DNA from: Planctomycetaceae bacterium
Lineage (GTDB): Bacteria > Planctomycetota > Planctomycetia > Gemmatales > Gemmataceae
DNA length: 41,211 bases
NCBI GenBank assembly: GCA_013823135.1
Contig: PNLP01000062.1
Coordinates: 1 to 41,211, forward strand
Reading direction: 5' to 3'
Positions 31,402 to 39,695 of this stretch are shown here, piece after piece (the stretch's first letter is position 1; the number at the start of each line of letters is the position of its first letter). Both the position numbers and the translations under genes were made by a program. The notes below the pieces were generated by a model, which was not told the DNA's origin, did no database searches, and saw only the letters and a program-made list of their open reading frames with translations.

Positions 31402-32888
31402 TATTCAAACCTCAAGGCTCGAACGGGGTGCAACCGGGCGGCTCGCCACGCGGGTAGCAGGCTGAACAATGTCGCAATTCCCACCGCCCCAACGTTCACC
31501 ATCACCACACTGATGGTCTCGATGTTCGTGGGGATGTCCTTGAAGTAGTACACGTCGCGGGGGAACACGGCCTTGCCCGTCACCTTCGTCAGGAACATCT
31601 CGATACCGTTGATGTTGTCCGTGATCCACAGGCCGAGCACGGTACCCGCAACGCACCCAACCGTACCGAGCAGCAAGCCGTAGCCGACAAAGATACTCAT
31701 CACGCCGTGGTTGCTCGCTCCGAGCGATTTCAGGATGCCGATATCGCGGTACTTCTCTGATACGATCATCGTGAAGATCGCGAGAATGCTGAACCCGGCC
31801 ACGCCGACGATCATGAATAGCAGCAGGTTCAGGATGCTCTTTTCGACCTCGATCGCGGCCAGGAGCGACCCCTGGTGTTCTTCCCAGGTTGCGACCCGAG
31901 AACCCGTGCGTGGGTCGAAGATGTCGCGGAGTGCGTCCGCCACGGCAACCTTGTCCTGTTCGTAGTTCTTCAGTTTGATCTGGAACGCGGTACAGCGGCC
32001 TTCCATGGTGCGGAGTTGCTGCAACTGTTCGAGCGGCACATAGACGAAGCTCTGGTCGTACTCGCTCATTTCGGTCTTGAGGTAGTCCGTCACCAGGAAA
32101 CTACCCCAAACGGGCCGCATTCGCATTCCTTCGCCCTGAGCGCCGCCGACGGTGAAAATGGTCACGTCGTCGCCAGGCTTCAACGCGGCTTCCTCGACCA
32201 CCACGCCTTCCGCATTGCGGTAACGGAAGTGAGCGAGCGTGAACCCGGGGATAACGCCGTGCAACTTGGCCTTTGGCATATCCTTCGTCATCGCTTCGAT
32301 GTCGGGTTCTGGAATCGCGTTCGGGTCTGGCACGAGCGCCTTCGGCATCGGCACGTTGGGAACTTCGAGAGCCGAAATCTTCGAGCGCTCACCACGGTTG
32401 TGTTCGTGCTGTTTCAGAGCTTCCGGAGTCAACTCGAAACTTGGCGACTTGGAGCCGTTCTGCCGCACCAGGTATTCCGAGAACCCACCAACCGAAGCCC
32501 GGCCTTCGGGGTCGATCCCGATGAGGCGAACCGGTTTGGTGAGCATCTGGCCGCGGAAAGTGAACTGAAGGATCGCGAACACTTCGATGGTCGGAGTGAT
32601 CGCGGCGATCTTTGGTCCAGCCGGGCTGTCCTTGATCTTCTGGATGATTTGGTCGGGTGTCAGCGACTTCCCGTTCGCATCCGGGATATCGAACCCGTCC
32701 ATGCGATCGGTGTCGATGATGATGTCTGAAAGAACGCCGTGGAGTCGGTCTTTCAGCTTGGTGCTGAAGCCGCTCATGACAGCGTTCACCACGATAAGCG
32801 TGGCGACCCCCAGCATCACACTGACGATGCAGATGAATGCCAGGTAGCGGGTCTGAAGATACCGAACGCAAAGAAGAAGCTTATACAC
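31401..32888 (-). CDS. Lipoprotein-release ABC transporter permease, LolC/LolE type
   Basis: A 495-residue permease of the FtsX/LolE superfamily. One N-terminal membrane segment (LAFICIVSVMLGVATLIVV) is followed by a periplasmic domain of about 320 residues and a C-terminal membrane block (LLLFMIVGVAGFSILAIFTM and two more segments), the MacB/LolC topology. The motif ILKSLGASNHGVMSIFVGYG matches the cytoplasmic coupling helix. With LolD it should extract lipoproteins, or move another envelope substrate, in this outer-membrane-bearing group. The frame is open from 33035, but the GTG at 32886-32888 has GGAAG upstream and begins VYKLLLCVRYLQTRYLAF as in relatives, so it is preferred. Confidence 0.85.
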   Translation of the reverse strand: MYKLLLCVRYLQTRYLAFICIVSVMLGVATLIVVNAVMSGFSTKLKDRLHGVLSDIIIDTDRMDGFDIPDANGKSLTPDQIIQKIKDSPAGPKIAAITPTIEVFAILQFTFRGQMLTKPVRLIGIDPEGRASVGGFSEYLVRQNGSKSPSFELTPEALKQHEHNRGERSKISALEVPNVPMPKALVPDPNAIPEPDIEAMTKDMPKAKLHGVIPGFTLAHFRYRNAEGVVVEEAALKPGDDVTIFTVGGAQGEGMRMRPVWGSFLVTDYLKTEMSEYDQSFVYVPLEQLQQLRTMEGRCTAFQIKLKNYEQDKVAVADALRDIFDPRTGSRVATWEEHQGSLLAAIEVEKSILNLLLFMIVGVAGFSILAIFTMIVSEKYRDIGILKSLGASNHGVMSIFVGYGLLLGTVGCVAGTVLGLWITDNINGIEMFLTKVTGKAVFPRDVYYFKDIPTNIETISVVMVNVGAVGIATLFSLLPAWRAARLHPVRALRFE

Positions 32889-32989
32889 GGGAGTCCTTCC
32901 CCGTTTCAGTGGGCGCGCACGCCGGGAGCGAGGCCGGCGAGGGAGGTTGTAACATGTTCGGGGGACCAGGAAAAGGCGAACTGCCGCGG

Positions 32990-33024
32990 GGGGTTGCGAA
33001 GCCACAAGCGGCTGCCAGAACCCC
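32990..33024. terminator. Weak hairpin downstream of the protease gene
   Basis: GGGGTT (32990-32995) pairs with AACCCC (33019-33024) around GCGAAGCCACAAGCGGCTGC, a degenerate relative of the AAGCCGCAAGCGGC palindrome. It lies just after the protease stop at 33028 on the minus strand. Confidence 0.4.
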
Positions 33025-33027
33025 GAT

Positions 33028-35274
33028 TCACTCAATTACCATCCGGGGCTTGCCGTCGCGATCCACGATCTCGATCTTCAGCACGGTTACGACCCGCGGC
33101 CCCACGCCGTCCAGTTCCTTGTTCTCGACGCGGAGCGTGAATCGCGCGACGTGCAGGAAACCCCGCAATGCTGGATCTTTAATCTTGGCGGCAATCGCTG
33201 GCGATGTGGCGAAGTGCAAGTTCCCCGGCCGTTGCTCGGAGATGAGCAGGACCGAGAGTTCCGGGTCTTCCTCGCGGCCCGCCACAACCGGCGACAGGAA
33301 TCCGATCACGGGGATCGTTTGCCCGATGAACTTCTCGGGTGCCCGGTTCAACGCAACGAGCGGGTCGTCCGTCGCCTCCGTGGAAGGAACCGTGTTGATG
33401 ACGCGGTTCCCGCGGCCAATGAAATCGACCTGCGTGACACGCGCGGCCGTGGTGCCGTCGGCGGCGGCCTTGCCGACACGGAGCGTCAACCGCACGGGAA
33501 GGCTCTGGTCCTCGGGCGGGAGTTCGTTCAACTGCGTGGCCACCTCGCGGTCGGCAAGGAAGGTCAGGTTCGCGGGCCGCGTGTCGGCATCGTCGGAGAT
33601 CGTGACCTCGTAGACCGCGCCGCGGCGAGGCGTTCCCGGGACCATCTTCCCTCGAACCGCGACCACCTGCCCGGCATACTTCGCAAGGTTCTTCTGGAAC
33701 GTCTCCATCGGAATGGCGTCGCTGGCCGACTGAACACCATTGAGGACAAACTGGTGTATGACCGGCTTCGAGACGACCACCGCCCCGCTCGCGCTGCGGC
33801 ATTCCAGTTGAAGCGCGACCACGGGCGTCTTGCCCGCGGGGAGTCGGAAATCGCCGATGAGTGCTCGCGAAGTGGCTCCCAGTTCGATGTTGCTCATCTC
33901 AACCTTGGTCGCGTTGGGCAACGGCTTCCACCCGCTCGCATCGTCGGCCTCGGGTTCGGGTGCCTTGTCGCCTGTCCACACGTGAAGCGTGGCACCGTTC
34001 ACCTTTCGCAGCGGATCGACGAGCGACGCGAGCACCTTGAACGCCGCCTGCCCGCCTTCCGTTCCCACGGGCAGCACGACCGCGGGGTACACCCGCCCGG
34101 CCAGGAGCGACGCCAGTTCGTGGGCCGGTATCGCCAGCCCGATGCCACTGCTTCCCTTGATCGTGGCCACCGCGACGCCAACCAACCGGCCCTCGGTATC
34201 GACGACCGGCCCGCCACTGTTCCCCGGGTTCATCGACCCGTCGAGTTGCACCTGCCCGACCTTGTTGGCGTCGTTCAACCTGATGCTCGATACGGTGCCT
34301 TTCCCGATTGTGATGTTCGGGTTCCGCGTGCCGAGCGCCAGTGCCTGACCATACGGGAAGCCGCAGATGCGGATGTCCATCGTCTCCATCAATTTGGGCG
34401 ACAAGTCGGGGTTGATCGGTTTCGGCATCCGTTCGGCCTTGGTGACGCGAACGATGGCGAGGTCGAGTTCCGAGTCGGTGGCGACGACCTGCCCCGGCCG
34501 CTCCCACTCGCCCGGCGAACCGCTCTCGAACACGACCGTGACACGGGGCGGGCCGTCGGCGGGGTTCGCCGAACGCGGGCTGATGACGTGGTGATTCGTC
34601 GCGATCAGCAGTTCGTCCTTGCTTGCCTGGATGACGAAGCCGGAGCCCGACCCTCGCACATTCCCGGCCGCGACCTTGAGGTACGCCGTCGCCTTCTTGG
34701 TTTCGTCGAGGGTCATCTTCCCCTCGTCCGCGGGTGCCTCGACCTTCGCCAGGAACGGCGGAACGGTCAGTTCGTCGCGGCCAACTTTCTGAAGCCCTGG
34801 TACGAGTACCGTTGGGGCAGGGCGGTTGGTGACTGTTGCTGCGAACAACTCCGCGTACTCGGCGGGAATCTGCGGTTTGGGTGGCGTCGGGGTGGTCTTC
34901 GGGGTTTCTTTCTTGGGCGTGACCGGCTTCTTTGGCTGTTCCGGCTCCGCGTTCGCAACCACCGGCTTCGGCTTGTCGCCACCCGCGAACGCAAAGACCA
35001 GCCCGACGACCGCACCGGTCGCGACCAGCACGCCGGCCACGAGCGCGATCGGGAACTTCTTCTCAGCCTTGGCGGGTTTGCGCCGGGCCGACGGTTCCGC
35101 CCTGGGAGCACTGGAGGTGTACGGGTCGTCGTCTTCAGCGGCCGCTTCCGGCGTGGGTTCTGCCTGGGGTTGGAAGACCGCCTGACATCGCGGGCAACGA
35201 ATAGGAGGTGCGTCGGCCGCCCGTGGGAATGGGACGTTGAGCCGGGCGGGACAGTGCGGACATTGCACGATCAT
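33028..35274 (-). CDS. Zinc-ribbon membrane-anchored S1C (HtrA-like) serine protease
   Basis: A 748-residue protein. The N-terminal zinc ribbon is CPHC (C5, C8) with CPRC (C27, C30). A basic Pro-rich stretch precedes one membrane segment (FPIALVAGVLVATGAVVGLV, 74-93). The trypsin-like domain at about 200-395 has H229 (TNHHVI), D271 (SELDLAI) and S353 (GNSGGPV), a complete HtrA-type triad. Residues 400-748 contain two or three beta-rich modules without the PDZ domains of typical DegP, although their surface role may be similar. It probably cuts misfolded or signalling proteins outside the membrane. The neighbouring exporter suggests an envelope role, which is inference. Confidence 0.85.
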   Translation of the reverse strand: MIVQCPHCPARLNVPFPRAADAPPIRCPRCQAVFQPQAEPTPEAAAEDDDPYTSSAPRAEPSARRKPAKAEKKFPIALVAGVLVATGAVVGLVFAFAGGDKPKPVVANAEPEQPKKPVTPKKETPKTTPTPPKPQIPAEYAELFAATVTNRPAPTVLVPGLQKVGRDELTVPPFLAKVEAPADEGKMTLDETKKATAYLKVAAGNVRGSGSGFVIQASKDELLIATNHHVISPRSANPADGPPRVTVVFESGSPGEWERPGQVVATDSELDLAIVRVTKAERMPKPINPDLSPKLMETMDIRICGFPYGQALALGTRNPNITIGKGTVSSIRLNDANKVGQVQLDGSMNPGNSGGPVVDTEGRLVGVAVATIKGSSGIGLAIPAHELASLLAGRVYPAVVLPVGTEGGQAAFKVLASLVDPLRKVNGATLHVWTGDKAPEPEADDASGWKPLPNATKVEMSNIELGATSRALIGDFRLPAGKTPVVALQLECRSASGAVVVSKPVIHQFVLNGVQSASDAIPMETFQKNLAKYAGQVVAVRGKMVPGTPRRGAVYEVTISDDADTRPANLTFLADREVATQLNELPPEDQSLPVRLTLRVGKAAADGTTAARVTQVDFIGRGNRVINTVPSTEATDDPLVALNRAPEKFIGQTIPVIGFLSPVVAGREEDPELSVLLISEQRPGNLHFATSPAIAAKIKDPALRGFLHVARFTLRVENKELDGVGPRVVTVLKIEIVDRDGKPRMVIE

Positions 35275-35393
35275 GGCAAACGCCCCAGAGTTCTAGCAAG
35301 GGTGTGGAATGATGGTACGACTCAAAGAAATCGATCGCAATCAAAATGAGCAAGCCATGAACGTGACGCCATCGTTCGAGTCCAAAGACATCG

Positions 35394-35789
35394 TCAGGGA
35401 ACTTCCGTGATGATGGTAAGCCCGGGGATGTTTTGAAAGTCCGCCGCGTTGTGAGTTACGAGTTCCAATCCGTAGGTCAGAGCCGTTGCTGCGATCCAAC
35501 AATCTGCAACACCAATCGGCTGTGACCGCCTCGCGACCCGAATTTCAGCCCACCGCAAAGCAACATCCGCCGTTCCGTCCAACAGAGTCAGTGTTGCAAG
35601 CAACGATTGCAGTCCACTTCGCCGCGTGGCACCCCAACCGGCCAGATTTGCTCCCTCGAACAATTCGGCATGTGTCTGGAACGAGATGGCAAGATCGTAG
35701 CCTGTGAGGTGGGGTTGGTAAGCACTCGCCAGCGTATGACGGTTCAGGATGTGCGACACGATGTTGGTGTCGAGCAGGCGGAAGGCCAC
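35394..35789 (-). CDS. PIN-domain ribonuclease toxin (VapC-like)
   Basis: A 131-residue PIN domain with the four acidic residues D7 (LLDTNIV), E42 (HAELFEG), D96 (GVADCWIAATAL) and D117 (THNAADF), the classic VapC active site. VapC toxins cleave tRNA or rRNA and are held by a cognate antitoxin. The gene starts 3 bases after the stop of a 75-residue gene encoding the likely antitoxin. Both are on the minus strand, antitoxin first, as is normal. The start at 35789 is the natural first Met before LLDTN. Confidence 0.9.
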   Translation of the reverse strand: MAFRLLDTNIVSHILNRHTLASAYQPHLTGYDLAISFQTHAELFEGANLAGWGATRRSGLQSLLATLTLLDGTADVALRWAEIRVARRSQPIGVADCWIAATALTYGLELVTHNAADFQNIPGLTIITEVP

Positions 35790-35792
35790 GGG

Positions 35793-36020
35793 TCACTCCT
35801 TGCCCCGTGATTCACGGATCAATTCCTGGAACCGCTCGAACTCCTCCTCGGATGCCCACAGATGAGAACCCGCCCCAAGGAGGTTCTCGAACGTCGCTTT
35901 CCCGAGCGTGCCTTGTTGTTCCGCCATTGCCCGAAGCTTGGCCTGCGAGTCCGCGACGGGGAGGATCGGTTTGGGTTCGCTCGTGGCGGTCGGCGGCGGT
36001 GTTCTGGTCTCGGTGGTCAT
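35793..36020 (-). CDS. Putative antitoxin for the PIN toxin
   Basis: A 75-residue protein lying 3 bases upstream of the PIN gene. The N-terminus is Thr/Pro-rich and flexible (TTETRTPPPTATSEP). The C-terminal half is acidic and helical (ASEEEFERFQELIRESRGKE), a good match for a toxin-neutralising helix. A DNA-binding motif such as an AbrB or ribbon-helix-helix domain is not obvious. The antitoxin role is inferred from size, order and spacing. It ends the minus-strand run before lysS. Confidence 0.72.
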   Translation of the reverse strand: MTTETRTPPPTATSEPKPILPVADSQAKLRAMAEQQGTLGKATFENLLGAGSHLWASEEEFERFQELIRESRGKE

Positions 36021-36081
36021 GGTGGCTCTCCCGGCTCGATGGATCGGGCATTGGGTATGATACCCGATCCGTGAAATGGGG

Positions 36082-37578
36082 TCACTTCGCTTCGGGGCGT
36101 AGCAGCGGGAAGAGGATCACGTCGCGGATGGTTTGCGTGTTCGTCAGCAGCATCACGAGGCGGTCGATGCCGATGCCGAGCCCACCGGCGGGCGGCATCC
36201 CGTGACGCAACGCACGAATGAAGTCGTGGTCCATCTTCGCCATCGAGTCTTCTTCCGCCATCCCCGTGAGTTGCTGCGAGAACGTCGCTTCCTGCGTGAT
36301 CGGGTCGTTCAACTCCGTGTAGGCGTTGGCCAGTTCCATGCCGTGAACGAACAACTCGAACCGCTCCGCGATCAGCGGATTGTCGCGCTTCCGCTTGGTG
36401 AGCGGGCACAGGCTCGCCGGGTAGTCGTACACGAACACCGGCCCCACGAGCGCCTTCTCCACGTGGTGCTCGAACAGTTCCTGCACCAGCACGTCGTGAG
36501 CCTTCGTGACACGCGGCCCGCCCTTGGTCACTTCCACTTCGCTCTTGAGGTGTGCGGCCTTCGCGGCAGCCTGCACCGCGGCTTCGTCGAACATGTCGCA
36601 GCCGACGTGCTCGCGGAACAGGTCGCCGTACTTGGCACGCTGCCAGGGCGGGGAGAAGTTCACGGTCTTCTCGCCGAACGGAATGGTGCGGTTGTCGCCG
36701 AGCGAATCGACGCACGCCACGATCAGCCCTTCTGTGAGGTCCATCATGCCGTGATAGTCGCTGTACGCGTGGTACAGTTCCATCATGGTGAACTCGGGGT
36801 TGTGCTTCTTGCTAATCCCCTCGTTGCGGAAAACGCGGCCCAGCTCGTACACCTTCTCGATGCCGCCAACCAACAACCGCTTCAAAGGCAATTCAAGTGC
36901 AATGCGCACGAACAGGTCGATGTCGAGTGCGTTGTGGTGCGTCTCGAACGGCCTCGCGGCTGCGCCGCCGGCGATGGCGTGGAGCGTGGGCGTTTCGACT
37001 TCCATGTACCCGAGGTTGTCGAGGTGGTTGCGGATCGTGCGGATGATCTTCACGCGCTGGTGTGCCCGCCGCAGTGTGTCGGGCGTGTAGATCATGTCGA
37101 GGTAGCGGTGCCGCAGGCGATACTCCTCGTCGCCCATGCCGAAGACGTCCTTCGGGTGCGGTTCGAGCGACTTCGTGAGGAACGTCAGTTGCGTCACCTG
37201 GATGGTGAGTTCGCCCGTCTTCGTCTTGCCGAACTCGCCGTCTACGCCGATGAGGTCGCCGAGGTCGAGCAGTTGCGCGACCTTCCATTCGGTCTCGGAG
37301 AGCTTGTTGATCCGCAGCATCAGTTGAACGCGGCCGGACTGATCCCAGATTTCGAGGAACAGCAACTTGCCGCCAGTGCGTTGCCGCACGATGCGTCCCG
37401 CAGCGCGAACCTTCGGCCCTTGCTTGTCGTCAGCGAAGTTCTCGGCGTGCAGTTTCCGAATCTCAGCGATGGGCGTTGTGTTGTCGAAGCGATGGCCCCA
37501 CGGGTCGATGCCAAGGGCTTCGATCTGGCGGAGCTTTTCGTGTCGGATTTCGGCAAGGTCCTGGGATTCTTCGGCCAC
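36082..37578 (-). CDS. lysS: Lysine--tRNA ligase, class II
   Basis: A 498-residue class II lysyl-tRNA synthetase. The N-terminal OB-fold anticodon domain (GRIVRQRTGGKLLFLEIWDQ) precedes the catalytic domain with motif 2 FRNEGISKKHNPEFTMME and motif 3 GGLGIGIDRLVMLL. The size is near the 505 residues of E. coli LysS. It attaches lysine to tRNA-Lys. The start at 37578 (MAEESQDLAEIRHEKLRQIE) is the natural one. It stands 61 bases before the antitoxin gene and is divergent from the DUF4337-like gene. Confidence 0.95.
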   Translation of the reverse strand: MAEESQDLAEIRHEKLRQIEALGIDPWGHRFDNTTPIAEIRKLHAENFADDKQGPKVRAAGRIVRQRTGGKLLFLEIWDQSGRVQLMLRINKLSETEWKVAQLLDLGDLIGVDGEFGKTKTGELTIQVTQLTFLTKSLEPHPKDVFGMGDEEYRLRHRYLDMIYTPDTLRRAHQRVKIIRTIRNHLDNLGYMEVETPTLHAIAGGAAARPFETHHNALDIDLFVRIALELPLKRLLVGGIEKVYELGRVFRNEGISKKHNPEFTMMELYHAYSDYHGMMDLTEGLIVACVDSLGDNRTIPFGEKTVNFSPPWQRAKYGDLFREHVGCDMFDEAAVQAAAKAAHLKSEVEVTKGGPRVTKAHDVLVQELFEHHVEKALVGPVFVYDYPASLCPLTKRKRDNPLIAERFELFVHGMELANAYTELNDPITQEATFSQQLTGMAEEDSMAKMDHDFIRALRHGMPPAGGLGIGIDRLVMLLTNTQTIRDVILFPLLRPEAK

Positions 37579-37885
37579 GTGTGGTGTTCCGTTCGCGGTG
37601 AGGATGATGGCGTGAAGTTCGTTTTAGCCCCCACGCCGGATCAAGGACACCCGCGTGCCGGGATGTGTTCGGACAGACCTGGATCAGACAAAGCAGATTA
37701 ACCACAGAGTCACAGAGAGCAGAGACAAGACAAAAGGCCGAGAGAAGACTCGTGTTTGAAATCCTACTTTGTCTCGGTGTTGGTTTTATCTCTGTGCCCT
37801 CTGTGGCTCGGTGGTTAACACTCTTCGTCTTTCTGTGCGGGCGGTGTAGACTATCGCCCGTCCCTCTTCCACCGGGGTTTGCGTC
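37579..37885. promoter_or_regulatory. Divergent gap with TTAACCACAGAG inverted repeat
   Basis: A 307-base gap between lysS (-) and the DUF4337-like gene (+) that must contain both promoters. Near its centre, TTAACCACAGAGTCACAGAG (37698-37717) and the reverse complement of 37790-37817, TTAACCACCGAGCCACAGAG, form a long imperfect palindrome extending over 37698-37817. This sequence type (TTAACCAC plus CACAGAG) appears to be another local repeat family. No gene is visible. Confidence 0.55.
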
Positions 37886-38830
37886 ATGTCGTCGGATTCG
37901 ACCAAGCCCGAAGAGCCGAAGGGGTTGCTCCAGAAGCTCGGTGCGGCCCTGCCCATCGGGTTGACGGCGCTGGCGACCGTGTTCGCGGGGATGTCCACGG
38001 GGGCGTTGCAACAGGCGATGTACTGGAAGTCGCAGGCCGCGCAGGATCAATCGAAGGCCACGAATCAGTGGTCGCTCGCCGGGTTCAAGCGAGACCGGGC
38101 GTTAACCATGCAGACGTCCGCAGCACAACTGCGAGCCATGTCTGAGTACCGGGTGCCGATGTTCGCGAAACCGGGCACGTTGTTGAGCGGCCAGGATGAA
38201 CTCCAGGCCAAAGCACTCGGCTGGCTGATCGAGGAGAAGGGCGACAAGGCCGGGCCGCCGCGCGTGAAACTTCCCGAGATCACGGACGAAAACATCAAGG
38301 CTCTGCGGGACGGCATTGAGACCCGGCAACCCGAAACCGAGTTGCTCGCACTTGCCGCGAAGGTGAACAAGGACGCGATCAACAAGGCGATCGACGATAC
38401 CGAGAAGGCAGTGGAACAGGTCGATAAGGAGTGGGATCCGATCATCAAGGTCGCGGCCACGCTTGTGCAGATTGAAGCGATCATTCGAGCCGACGCACCC
38501 GACGATGAGCGAAAGAAGAAAGCCGCCAACGCCACGGCAGCACAGGCGACCGGCTTCGAGCTGGAACAGCGGCGATACCGGGCTGAGTCGTTCATGAATC
38601 AGGCGATCGCGTTCCTGTACGAAATCCGAGTGAAGGTGAGCACGGCCGAATCGGACAAGCACCGCCGCAAGAGTCAGCACTTCTTCTACGCGATGCTGGC
38701 GGCCCAGGTTGGTGCGGTGATTTCGTCGCTTGCCATCGCTCGCCAGAAGATGAGCGTACTGTGGTTCTTCGCCAGTTTCATCGGCCTCGTCTCCATCGGC
38801 ATCGGGGCGTATGTGTTTCTGGAAGGCTGA
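37886..38830 (+). CDS. DUF4337-like membrane protein
   Basis: A 314-residue membrane protein resembling DUF4337 proteins. It has one N-terminal membrane segment (LPIGLTALATVFAGMSTGAL, 22-41) and the signature WKSQAAQDQSKATNQWSL. A long soluble helical region (about 60-265) follows, then two C-terminal membrane segments (FFYAMLAAQVGAVISSLAIA, VLWFFASFIGLVSIGIGAYV). The helical section is acidic and lysine-rich and may form a coiled-coil bundle. The function is unknown. The methyltransferase gene follows without a gap. Confidence 0.72.
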   Translation: MSSDSTKPEEPKGLLQKLGAALPIGLTALATVFAGMSTGALQQAMYWKSQAAQDQSKATNQWSLAGFKRDRALTMQTSAAQLRAMSEYRVPMFAKPGTLLSGQDELQAKALGWLIEEKGDKAGPPRVKLPEITDENIKALRDGIETRQPETELLALAAKVNKDAINKAIDDTEKAVEQVDKEWDPIIKVAATLVQIEAIIRADAPDDERKKKAANATAAQATGFELEQRRYRAESFMNQAIAFLYEIRVKVSTAESDKHRRKSQHFFYAMLAAQVGAVISSLAIARQKMSVLWFFASFIGLVSIGIGAYVFLEG

Positions 38831-39664
38831 TTGCTGATCGGGCTTGCACGGAAGACACGGAGGTTTGCCATCGACCGTTCGCCATCCACACTCGACAGCC
38901 CGCACGACAGGCTGGAAGCCGAGCGCGTGTTCCACGACCAGCAAGCGGCCGAGCGAGCCGAGAGCTTTCGCACGGGTCGCGCCGATCTGGCATTCGCGGA
39001 CGATGCGTTTCTCGATCACGAAACATGGGTTCGCCCGGCGTTCACCATGTTGGGGAATCTTCGCGGCAAGCACGCCCTTGACTACGGCTGCGGTCACGGC
39101 ATGGCGGCCGTGGTGATGGCACGAGCCGGCGCGACCGTAACCGCGTTCGACCTTTCCCCCGGATACGTCGCCGAGGCCCAGGAGCGAGCCCGCGCGAATG
39201 GCGTGCGGATCGAGTGCACTGCCGCCGACGGCGAGAAGTTGCCCTTCGCCGATGCCTCGTTCGATGCCGTCTGGGGGAACGCGATTCTGCACCACCTCGA
39301 CCTGACGCGAGCGGGCAGGGAACTGCTCCGCGTGCTGAAGCCCGGCGGCGTGGCTGTGTTCTGCGAGCCGTGGGGCGGCAACCCGTTGCTGGCGTTCGCA
39401 CGGCGTCGGCTCCCTTACCCAGGGAAGGATCGCACGCCCGACGAGAAGCCGCTCATCCGTCGCGACCTTGCTCCGCTTCGCGCGATCTTTCCGGAAGTGG
39501 AAGTCCGCGGCTTCCAGTTGATTGGCATGATCCGTCGCGTGTGGCGAAACCGCCTCGCGTGTTCTGTCTGCGACTGGCTCGACACCGCCTTGCTGCGAAT
39601 CGTGCCAGGGTTGCAGAACTGGTGTCGCTACGCGGTGATTGCGTTACGGAAGCCAGCAACTTGA
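38831..39664 (+). CDS. Class I SAM-dependent methyltransferase
   Basis: A 277-residue methyltransferase. Motif I ALDYGCGHGMAAVVMARAGA is followed by FDLSPGYVAEAQ, an ADGEKLPFADASFDAVWGNA block and the post-motif LRVLKPGGVAVFCEPWG. It is closest to the UbiE/COQ5-like small-molecule methyltransferases; the substrate is unknown. The only start that keeps the full N-terminus is TTG at 38831, directly after the stop of the previous gene and 4 bases past GGAAGG, so coupling is likely. An alternative shorter start cannot be excluded. The MEMO1-family gene follows by 31 bases. Confidence 0.85.
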   Translation: MLIGLARKTRRFAIDRSPSTLDSPHDRLEAERVFHDQQAAERAESFRTGRADLAFADDAFLDHETWVRPAFTMLGNLRGKHALDYGCGHGMAAVVMARAGATVTAFDLSPGYVAEAQERARANGVRIECTAADGEKLPFADASFDAVWGNAILHHLDLTRAGRELLRVLKPGGVAVFCEPWGGNPLLAFARRRLPYPGKDRTPDEKPLIRRDLAPLRAIFPEVEVRGFQLIGMIRRVWRNRLACSVCDWLDTALLRIVPGLQNWCRYAVIALRKPAT

Positions 39665-39695
39665 CCGCCCGGCGACTCGCGGAAACAATGCAGCC

